From DASYLJ01 sp964432595 (GTDB taxonomy: Bacteria; Desulfobacterota; Binatia; DP-6), in NCBI GenBank assembly GCA_964432595.1, contig CAYSOF010000002.1, positions 124,001-188,000 on the forward strand: a stretch of DNA of 64,000 bases, given 5' to 3'. Under the pieces are notes generated by a model that saw only the letters and a list, made by a program, of their open reading frames with translations, did not search any database and had not been told where the DNA came from. Both the position numbers and the translations under genes were made by a program. Positions 17,723 to 24,572 of this stretch are shown here, piece after piece (the first letter of the stretch is position 1; each line of letters begins with the position of its first letter).

Positions 17723-19186
17723 ATGCGTATCGCAACGAAGGTCATCGTGGTCGCGGGGCTTGCTGCCGCGCTCGGCATCGGCGGCGGTGCGCCGGCGAGC
17801 GGCGCCGTCAGCAAGGAGTGCAAGGCGTCGAAGAAGTGCCGCGGCGCGATCGTCTCGCGGTCGTCGAAGGCGACGGTGCAGGCGCTCAAGCAGCTCGACA
17901 AGTGTCACGCGAAGCGCGACGCCGGGAAGTTCGCGGGCGACTGCAACGCGATCGACGGCGGCGCGCTCCTCGCGAAGGGGGCGGGCCTCATCAACAAGCG
18001 CTGCAGCGCGAACGATCCGGTGCGCTGTCTCTTTCGCGACTGCGATCCGGTCGGCTCCATCGCCCAGGCGCTCGGCGCCGCGCTCCAGTCGACGGGGACG
18101 GACGTGCAGGGCAGCCCGTCGCTCGGCGGCGACAAGCAGCGCATCAAGTGCCACAAGACCGTGGGCTCCGCGCGCTCGACGCTCGTGAAGGCGATGCTCA
18201 AGTCGGCCATCGGCTGCCAGAAGCTCGGTGACGTCGGTAGCTGCGAGTTCTCGCCGACCAGCTGCTCGAACGTGACGGCGCCCGCGTCGACCACGGCCGG
18301 CCTGCGCAGCAAGATCACGCGCGCGTGCGGCTCGCTCACCGGCGACGACATCGACAGCTGCTCGCCGCTGCCCGACTGCGTGATCGACTCCGCGGTCGAG
18401 ACGGCGCAGCGCCTCGTCAAGCAGATCTACAGCTCGGCTGCGGAGTGTGGCGACGGCATCACCACCCCACCCAACGAGGAGTGCGACGACGGCAACGCCG
18501 ACGACACCGACGCGTGCAGCAACAGCTGCCGCGCGGCGGTGTGCGGCGACGCCATCACGCAGTCGAACGAGGAGTGCGACGACAACGCGATCGACGAGGA
18601 CGGCTGCGCGCAGTGCAAGATCGCCCGCTGCGGCGACGGGTTCATCCGGACCGAGGTCGGTCCGGGCGAGACCGCCGAGCAGTGCGACGACGGCAACGAC
18701 GTCGCCGACGACGGCTGCACGAACTGCACGATCGACGCCATCGCGTGCGATCCGGCGGTCGGCTATCGCGTGACCGTCGCGATCGACTACGATCGCAACG
18801 CGGCCGACATGAACTCGATCCGGGTGAGCCTGGGTTACCCGGAAGGCGTCAGCATCCCCGGATCGGGCCAGGATCCGTCGGTGCAGGAGCGCATCAGCAT
18901 CCTCGGGGCGAATCCCGCGGACTTCCTGTCGGTCGGCAACGACCAGGATGCCGTGCCGCCCGCGGGCGTCGACGATACGCTGGTCGTCCTCTACGCGTCG
19001 CTCGCGGACACGCTCGAGGATCCCGACGACGGCATCGCGCCGGGCGATCAGATGGAAGTGCGATACGACTGCGCCGAGGGAGCGCGGTTCTCCGGCGACG
19101 ACTTCACCTGTCTCGTGCTCGACGCGTCGGACCTCACGTCGACTGCCATCGCCGCGCAGTGCACCGTGCGGGTCAGTGCGCCGTAG
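17723..19186 (+). CDS. Exported Cys-rich protein: helical repeats, three DUF4215 repeats, cohesin-like domain
   Basis: A 487-residue exported protein. Signal peptide to about residue 29, then helical Cys-paired modules like those in the gene at 14007 (ECKASKKCRGAIVSRSSKAT, IKCHKTVGSARSTLVKAM, and CSPLPDCVIDSAVETAQRLV, nearly the same as CSPFPQCVIDSAVQSGQSIA in that gene). Three disulfide repeats follow at about 240-338 (CGDGITTPPNEECDDGNADD). The C-terminal beta-domain (about 340-487) contains SIPGSGQDPSVQERI and TLEDPDDGIAPG, almost the same as in the gene at 19708. ATG at 17723 follows GAAGGGGG; the long frame upstream crosses the previous gene and was rejected. Confidence 0.85.
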   Translation: MRIATKVIVVAGLAAALGIGGGAPASGAVSKECKASKKCRGAIVSRSSKATVQALKQLDKCHAKRDAGKFAGDCNAIDGGALLAKGAGLINKRCSANDPVRCLFRDCDPVGSIAQALGAALQSTGTDVQGSPSLGGDKQRIKCHKTVGSARSTLVKAMLKSAIGCQKLGDVGSCEFSPTSCSNVTAPASTTAGLRSKITRACGSLTGDDIDSCSPLPDCVIDSAVETAQRLVKQIYSSAAECGDGITTPPNEECDDGNADDTDACSNSCRAAVCGDAITQSNEECDDNAIDEDGCAQCKIARCGDGFIRTEVGPGETAEQCDDGNDVADDGCTNCTIDAIACDPAVGYRVTVAIDYDRNAADMNSIRVSLGYPEGVSIPGSGQDPSVQERISILGANPADFLSVGNDQDAVPPAGVDDTLVVLYASLADTLEDPDDGIAPGDQMEVRYDCAEGARFSGDDFTCLVLDASDLTSTAIAAQCTVRVSAP

Positions 19187-19689
19187 TGATCCCGCGGCGC
19201 GTCGTATCTCTCGTGCTCCTCGGCATCGGGGCCGCGACGTCGGTCGCGGCCCCGGACGCCCCACCGCTCGCCTGTGAGCCGGGCCGCGGTGTCCACGTCG
19301 TCGTCGCGATCGCCTACGACCGCCGACCCGGCGCTCCCGACGTGAACGCGATCAAGCTGGTCGTGACCCATCCGCCCACGATCGGTCTGCCGAGCGGCGG
19401 CGTGCGCGATCGCGTGAAGACGCTCGGCACCACCGGCGACGTCCGCGCAGTGCCCGGCGTGTTCGGTACCCCCGCGGCGCCGGAGCTCAACATCGTGTTG
19501 GCGGCGTTCGGCGACACCCCGGGCGAGACGGGCGACGGCATCGCACCCGGCGACGCCGTCGACATCCGGTTCGACTGCGCCGGGACGATGCGGCCGACCG
19601 ACGCGGACGTCGGCTGCCGCGTCGAGTCGGCGAACGACATTCAGAGCAATCCGATCACTGCCACCTGTGCGGCGCGGGTGGCGCCCTGA
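19186..19689 (+). CDS. Small exported protein, single cohesin-like domain
   Basis: A 167-residue protein that starts with GTG overlapping the upstream TAG stop (TAGTG), so it is coupled to the preceding gene. Signal peptide (MIPRRVVSLVLLGIGAATSVA), then one beta-domain of the type ending the neighbours (CEPGRGVHVVVAIAYDRRPG, DGIAPGDAVDIRFDC, final TATCAARVAP). It has no Cys-rich repeats. It seems to be the recurring domain standing alone. The frame can be extended upstream inside the previous gene, but that part is a shadow. Confidence 0.78.
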   Translation: MIPRRVVSLVLLGIGAATSVAAPDAPPLACEPGRGVHVVVAIAYDRRPGAPDVNAIKLVVTHPPTIGLPSGGVRDRVKTLGTTGDVRAVPGVFGTPAAPELNIVLAAFGDTPGETGDGIAPGDAVDIRFDCAGTMRPTDADVGCRVESANDIQSNPITATCAARVAP

Positions 19690-19707
19690 ACGAAGGAGGG
19701 ACTCGTC

Positions 19708-21948
19708 ATGTTGCAGGGACTTCGCATCGCGACGGTGCTGCTGGCCGTCGGGTCGTCAGCGTGGGCGCAGAGCACCGATCTCGACACGTACGCCCTGTTC
19801 GCGGCGGACGCGCTTCGCGCCCGTGGATTGCGGGTCCCGGCGGGTGACGTCGGCGTCAATGACGGTCCGCTCTGGGTGACCGACGCGCTGAGCGGTCCCG
19901 ACACCACGGTCGTCGCCGACCTCGTGCGGGTCGGCCGGCGCTCCCGCTGCCTCGGCATCCTCGCCGACCAGGTCGCCGAGCCGACGTCGGGCTGCGCGGC
20001 CGTCGGCGATTTCGCCGGCCCGCTCGTTTCGGACGTCGCGGCCGCGTGCGGCTTCCCGTCGGAGCCGCCGGCGTGCGATCCGAGCAACGACGTCGACGTG
20101 CGCCACGACGAGACCCGCACGCTCCCGCCCGGCATCTACGGTGATCTTCGGGTCGCCGGCGGCGGCGCCGGCAAAGGCCGCGTGGTCTTCGAGGGCGGCG
20201 ACTACGTGTTCTGCGGGATCCGCACGAGTCGAAAGTCCGAGCTCGAATTTGCCGCGCCGGCCACGATCTTCGTGGAGGAGGACGTGACCCTCGGTACGAG
20301 CAGCACGACGGGCCCCGCGTCCGGCGAGCCGGCCGACGTTCGGCTCTTCGTCGGGGGCGGCAGCGTGCGCGTCGCGCGGCGCGCCGAGGTGACCGCACGC
20401 CTGTGCGCGCCCGACGCGCGGGTCTCGCTGACCAGCGGCAGCGAGGTCACCGGCAGCTTCGTCGCGAAGCTGATCCGCGCCGATCGCATCACGGCCACCA
20501 ACGAAGGCTCCGACGAGCCCACCACCACGACCACGAGCGTGAGCACGACGACCACCTCCAGCACGACGACCTCGTCGACCGCGCCCACCACCTCGACCAC
20601 CTCCAGCACGACCACGTCGACGACCTCGTCGACGGTGATCTCGACGACGACCACGACGACGTCGACGGTGCCAAGCTGCGACCCGGCGCGCGGCGTTCGC
20701 GCGACCGTGACCATCGACTACGATCAGGAGGCCGCCGACCTGAACTCGATCACGTTCCGCCTCGTCTATCCGGGCGGCGTGAGCATTCCGGGATCGGGAC
20801 AGGACCCGTCGGTGCAGCAGCGGATCGGCATCGTCGCGCCCGATCCGGGCAACTACCTCTTCCTCGGCAACGATCGCGACCTCACGCCGCCCGTGGGCGT
20901 GGAGGAGACGCTCACCGTCGCCGTCGCATCCCTGGCGGACACGCTCGAGGATCCGAACGACGGCTTGCCGCCGGGACCGGCGGTCGCGGTGCAGCTCGAC
21001 TGCAACGGCGAACCCCTGCCCGATTCGAGCCCGTTCGGCTGCTTCGTCGAGGCCGCGAGCACGCTCTTCGGCGCGCCCGTCGTCGCCACCTGCACGGTCG
21101 AGGTCGAGTCCGGCAGCCCCAGCACGACGACCACGACGACGCTGCCGCCGACGACCACCACGACCACGAGCCTGCCGCCGCCGACGACCACGTCGAGCAG
21201 CACGACGACCACCTCCACGTCGTCCACCACCACGACGACCGTCGGCGGTCCCGCCGTCTGCGGCAACGGCATCACCGAAGGCGCCGAAGAGTGTGACGAC
21301 ATGAACGACGACAACAACGACGACTGCGTCGCCGGCTGCAAGGATGCCACCTGCGGCGACGGCTTCTTCTGGTCCGGTGTCGAGCAGTGCGACGACAAGA
21401 ACACCACCAACGGAGACGGCTGCTCGTCCGCGTGCGTGATCGAGCCGCCCGTCTGCGGCAACAGCCGCATCGAGACGGGCGAGACCTGCGACGATGGCAA
21501 CACGGTCGACGGCGACAACTGCCCGGCGAATTGCCGCGTCGAGTTCTGCAGCCCGTCGGCGCTGAAGCAGGACACGACGGTGGTGTTCACGAAGCCCGCG
21601 GGTGTGAACGTCGGCTCGATGGTGGTGTTCGTGAACTACCCCGACGCGAAGGTGAGCCTGCCCGGCACGGGCAACGCGACCTCGGTGCGCTCGCGCATCA
21701 CGACGCTGCCGACGGGCTTCGTGCACACGGCGAACGACCTCGACTACGCGATCCGCGAGGTGCTGTCGCCGAGCCTGCCGGGCAACGTGCTCAACGGGAG
21801 CACCCTCTTCAAAGCGCAGTACGACCGGTGCAGCGGCGCGGCGCTGCCGGCGGCCGGCGAGTACGGCTGCACCGTCGAGCAGGTGGGCAGCCCGAGCGGC
21901 ACGTCGCTGAACCCGGCCCAGTTCACCTGCAGCATCACGATCCCCTGA
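19708..21948 (+). CDS. Exported multidomain protein: beta-helix-like part, Thr-rich linkers, two cohesin-like domains, DUF4215 repeats
   Basis: A 746-residue exported protein. Order: signal peptide (1-20); a beta-rich region resembling surface beta-helix or polymer-forming domains (about 110-268, PGIYGDLRVAGGGAGKGRVV); a Thr/Ser linker (271-322); cohesin-like domain 1 (about 323-470, VTIDYDQEAADLNSITFRLV); a second Thr/Pro linker (471-511); three disulfide repeats (515-613, CGNGITEGAEECDD); and cohesin-like domain 2 (614-746). Two such domains in one chain is a scaffold-like layout. The last part is nearly identical in DNA to the end of the next gene. Ribosome site GAAGGAGGG upstream of ATG 19708. 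Confidence 0.85.
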   Translation: MLQGLRIATVLLAVGSSAWAQSTDLDTYALFAADALRARGLRVPAGDVGVNDGPLWVTDALSGPDTTVVADLVRVGRRSRCLGILADQVAEPTSGCAAVGDFAGPLVSDVAAACGFPSEPPACDPSNDVDVRHDETRTLPPGIYGDLRVAGGGAGKGRVVFEGGDYVFCGIRTSRKSELEFAAPATIFVEEDVTLGTSSTTGPASGEPADVRLFVGGGSVRVARRAEVTARLCAPDARVSLTSGSEVTGSFVAKLIRADRITATNEGSDEPTTTTTSVSTTTTSSTTTSSTAPTTSTTSSTTTSTTSSTVISTTTTTTSTVPSCDPARGVRATVTIDYDQEAADLNSITFRLVYPGGVSIPGSGQDPSVQQRIGIVAPDPGNYLFLGNDRDLTPPVGVEETLTVAVASLADTLEDPNDGLPPGPAVAVQLDCNGEPLPDSSPFGCFVEAASTLFGAPVVATCTVEVESGSPSTTTTTTLPPTTTTTTSLPPPTTTSSSTTTTSTSSTTTTTVGGPAVCGNGITEGAEECDDMNDDNNDDCVAGCKDATCGDGFFWSGVEQCDDKNTTNGDGCSSACVIEPPVCGNSRIETGETCDDGNTVDGDNCPANCRVEFCSPSALKQDTTVVFTKPAGVNVGSMVVFVNYPDAKVSLPGTGNATSVRSRITTLPTGFVHTANDLDYAIREVLSPSLPGNVLNGSTLFKAQYDRCSGAALPAAGEYGCTVEQVGSPSGTSLNPAQFTCSITIP
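20518..20671 (+). repeat. Thr/Ser-coding low-complexity linker
   Basis: An ACC/ACG/AGC-rich low-complexity tract encoding a Thr/Ser linker between the beta-helix-like part and the first cohesin-like domain of the gene at 19708. Similar tracts lie at 21118-21240 in the same gene and 22702-22767 in the next. Such linkers are typical of extracellular modular proteins and are likely spots for recombination. Confidence 0.85.
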
Positions 21949-21977
21949 ACGTTCGTCCCGGTGACACCTCGCCGTAA

Positions 21978-22017
21978 CTCCCGGTTGGTAGGTGGCGAAT
22001 GCACCTACCATCGGGAG
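21978..22017 (+). promoter_or_regulatory. Hairpin that covers the ribosome site of the next gene
   Basis: A stem of nine bases (TGGTAGGTG with CACCTACCA, loop GCGAATG) extended by six more (CTCCCG with CGGGAG) past a small bulge. The right arm contains the GGGAG of the ribosome site for the ATG at 22027. It could end the upstream transcript or gate translation of the gene at 22027. Confidence 0.5.
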
Positions 22018-22026
22018 GGACGAGAC

Positions 22027-23475
22027 ATGGACGTTCGAATCACGCGCTGGCTCCTCGTGCCTGCGCTCGGGGTCGTGGCGCTGGCCGCCTCGCCGGCGGA
22101 CGCCGCGCAGAGCAAGTGTCTGGCCGGCAAGACGAAGTGCGTCGCGGGCCGGGTGGCCGGGTTGCTCAAGTGCCATCAGACGGCGGAGACGCCCGGCAAG
22201 CCGGCCGACCCGAACGCCAAGGGCTGCGTCGACAAGGTCGTGGCCAAGTTCGACGGCGGCGCCGATCCGGCGAAGGGCTGCTTCGAGAAGCTCGAGGGCA
22301 AGGCGGGCAACGACTGCATCACGTTCGACGACACGGCCGCGATCGAAGCCGCGGTCGACGCGTGCGTCCTCCAGCTGGTCGCGGCCGTCGATCCGCCGCC
22401 GCTGACGCAGAGCAAGTGCGGCCCGGCCAAGAAGAAGTGCATCGCCGGCAAGGTGGCGGGCCTGCTCAAGTGTCAGACCCTCGCGCAGACGCCGGGCAAG
22501 CCCGAGGACCCGAACGCGAAGGGCTGCGTCGACAAGGCAAAGGCCAAGTTCGACGGCGGCGCCGATCCGGCGAAGGGGTGCTTCGAGAAGCTCGAGGGCA
22601 AGACGCCGAACGACTGCGAGACCCTGGACGACACGGCCGCCGTCGAGACGCTGATCGATCAGTGCGTCGCCCAGATCGTGGCGAGCCTGAACGTGCCGGG
22701 TACGACGACCACGTCGAGCAGCACGACCACCACGACGACCTCCACGTCGTCGACGACCACGACGACCATCGGCGGCCCCGCCGTCTGCGGCAACGGCATC
22801 GTCGAGGGCACCGAAGAGTGCGACGACATGAACGACGACAACAACGACGACTGCGTCGCCGGCTGCAAGGACGCCGTCTGCGGCGACGGCTTCTTCTGGT
22901 CGGGCGTCGAGCAGTGCGACGACAAGAACACCGTGAACGGCGACGGCTGCTCGGCGACGTGCGTCATCGAGCCGCCCGTCTGCGGCAACAGCCGCATCGA
23001 GGCGGGCGAGACGTGCGACGACGGCAACACGGTCGACGGCGACAGCTGCCCGGCCGGCTGTCGGATCGAGTTCTGCAGCCCGTCGGCGCTGAAACAGGAC
23101 ACGACGGTCGTCTTCACGAAGCCGGCCGGCGTGAACGTGGGCTCGATCGTGGTGTTCGTGAACTACCCCGACGCGAAGGTGAGCCTGCCCGGCACGGGCA
23201 ACGCGACCTCGGTGCGCTCGCGCATCACGACGCTGCCGACGGGCTTCGTGCACACGGCGAACGACCTCGACTACGCGATCCGCGAGGTGCTGTCGCCGAG
23301 CCTGCCGGGCAACGTGCTCAACGGGAGCACCCTCTTCAAAGCGCAGTACGACCGGTGCAGCGGCGCGGCGCTGCCGGCGGCGGGCGAGTACACCTGCACC
23401 GTCGAGCAGGTCGGCTCTCCGAGCGGCACCTCGCTGAATCCGGCGCAGTTCACCTGCAGCGTCACCATCCCCTGA
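22027..23475 (+). CDS. Exported Cys-rich protein: two tandem helical repeats, Thr linker, DUF4215 repeats, cohesin-like domain
   Basis: A 482-residue exported protein. Signal peptide to about residue 27; two tandem repeats of about 95 residues (28-121 and 125-224), both containing DPNAKGCVDK and KFDGGADPAKGCFEKLEGK; a Thr/Ser linker (226-247); three disulfide repeats (250-348, CGNGIVEGTEECDD); and a C-terminal cohesin-like domain (349-482). ATG at 22027 follows GGGAGGGACGAGAC; the 22 codons upstream lie in the hairpin and were rejected. From residue 250 on it is a near copy of the end of the preceding gene, including a 233-base stretch with no differences. Confidence 0.85.
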   Translation: MDVRITRWLLVPALGVVALAASPADAAQSKCLAGKTKCVAGRVAGLLKCHQTAETPGKPADPNAKGCVDKVVAKFDGGADPAKGCFEKLEGKAGNDCITFDDTAAIEAAVDACVLQLVAAVDPPPLTQSKCGPAKKKCIAGKVAGLLKCQTLAQTPGKPEDPNAKGCVDKAKAKFDGGADPAKGCFEKLEGKTPNDCETLDDTAAVETLIDQCVAQIVASLNVPGTTTTSSSTTTTTTSTSSTTTTTIGGPAVCGNGIVEGTEECDDMNDDNNDDCVAGCKDAVCGDGFFWSGVEQCDDKNTVNGDGCSATCVIEPPVCGNSRIEAGETCDDGNTVDGDSCPAGCRIEFCSPSALKQDTTVVFTKPAGVNVGSIVVFVNYPDAKVSLPGTGNATSVRSRITTLPTGFVHTANDLDYAIREVLSPSLPGNVLNGSTLFKAQYDRCSGAALPAAGEYTCTVEQVGSPSGTSLNPAQFTCSVTIP

Positions 23476-23533
23476 AGCCCCCCTTCTTCGCTCTGGTTCC
23501 CCGAGCCGAGCACATGCGGTAGGACCGCACCCC

Positions 23534-24463
23534 ATGCGCATCGGCATCGGTATCGGTGAGATCTCCGGCTCGCCCGTCGGTCCCGACGGACTGATCGAGC
23601 AGGCCAGGCAGGCGGAGGCCGACGGCTTCGCGAGCGGGTGGTTCGCGAACATCTTCGGCATCGATGCGATCATGGCGGCGGCCATGTGCGCGCGGGAGAC
23701 GTCGCGCATCGAGCTCGGCACGGCCGTCGTCCCGACGTACCCGCGCCATCCGGTCGCGATGGCACAGCAGGCGCTGTCGGCCCAGGCGATCGCCAAGGGC
23801 CGCTTCGCGCTCGGCATCGGGCTCTCGCACCAGGTCGTCATCGAGATGATGTTCGGCCTGTCGTTCGCCAAGCCCTACTCGCACATGCGCGAGTACCTCG
23901 AGGTGCTCGTGCCCCTGATCCGCGAGGGTGCCGTCAGCCACATGGGCGACGAGTTCCGCGTGAACGTGCCGCAGCTGGGCGTCCACGGCGGCGGTCCGTG
24001 CCCCATCCTGGTCGCGGCGCTCGCGCCGAAGATGCTGGCACTCACGGGCAAGGTCGCCGACGGGACGATCACTTGGATGACCGGACCGAAGACGATCCGC
24101 GACCATACGGCTCCGCGGCTCAACGAAGCCGCGGCCGCCGCGGGCCGCCCGAAGCCGCGCGTCGTCGTCGGGCTGCCGATCGCGGTGACGACCCACGTCG
24201 ACGCGGCGCGTGAGTCGGCCGCGCGCGGCTTCCAGATCTACGGCACGCTGCCCTCGTATCGCGCCATGCTGGACCGGGAGGGCGCCGAAGGCCCCGGCGA
24301 CGTCGTCATCGCGGGCGACGAGAGCGCCGTCGGCGAGCAGCTTCAGGCGCTGGCGGCGGCCGGAGCGACCGACTACCTGGCCGTGCCGTTCCGCGTGGAC
24401 GGCGACGACGACTCCATCGCCCGCACCCGCGACTTCCTCGTACGCCTGGCCAAGCGGTCCTGA
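23534..24463 (+). CDS. Luciferase-like (LLM-class) F420-dependent oxidoreductase
   Basis: A 309-residue cytoplasmic TIM-barrel enzyme of the bacterial-luciferase superfamily. Seen: an N-terminal strand MRIGIGIGEI, helix LIEQARQAEADGFASGWFAN, the RIELGTAVVPTYPRHPVAMA block and the GRFALGIGLSHQ block. These fit the F420-dependent subgroup that acts on small organic substrates. Substrate and cofactor (F420 or FMN) cannot be settled from sequence. Ends 109 bases before the first cytochrome/PHM-like gene. Confidence 0.88.
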   Translation: MRIGIGIGEISGSPVGPDGLIEQARQAEADGFASGWFANIFGIDAIMAAAMCARETSRIELGTAVVPTYPRHPVAMAQQALSAQAIAKGRFALGIGLSHQVVIEMMFGLSFAKPYSHMREYLEVLVPLIREGAVSHMGDEFRVNVPQLGVHGGGPCPILVAALAPKMLALTGKVADGTITWMTGPKTIRDHTAPRLNEAAAAAGRPKPRVVVGLPIAVTTHVDAARESAARGFQIYGTLPSYRAMLDREGAEGPGDVVIAGDESAVGEQLQALAAAGATDYLAVPFRVDGDDDSIARTRDFLVRLAKRS

Positions 24464-24518
24464 CGAGCGCGCCGGCGACCGTATGGGCCGCCGTGGCGTC
24501 CGGTAAGGCATTTGACCG

Positions 24519-24546
24519 TTGTGCGACCGGCGGGTCGTGAGATAGC
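24519..24546 (+). promoter_or_regulatory. Candidate promoter TTGTGC-N16-GATAGC
   Basis: -35-like TTGTGC (24519-24524), 16 bases, -10-like GATAGC (24541-24546). The same boxes with the same spacing precede the paralogue at 27246, in a conserved leader starting with GCATTT (24508 here, 27183 there). Conservation between the paralogues is the evidence. Confidence 0.5.
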
Positions 24547-24572
24547 CGTGAGACATGGGGGGATTCCACCGC

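Noticed and set aside
14100..18200. Multiheme cytochrome motifs in the Cys-rich proteins
   Set aside because: KCH words occur, but no CXXCH motifs; the Cys pairs fit disulfide-stabilised helical repeats better.
20518..21240. CRISPR-like or tandem DNA repeat in the ACC/ACG-rich tracts
   Set aside because: Irregular codon-scale repetition that encodes Thr/Ser linkers in frame; no spacers or constant repeat unit.
19756..23871. 1371-codon open frame on the minus strand
   Set aside because: Antisense of the repetitive secreted-protein genes; composition is Arg/Val/Ala-rich and lacks domain motifs.
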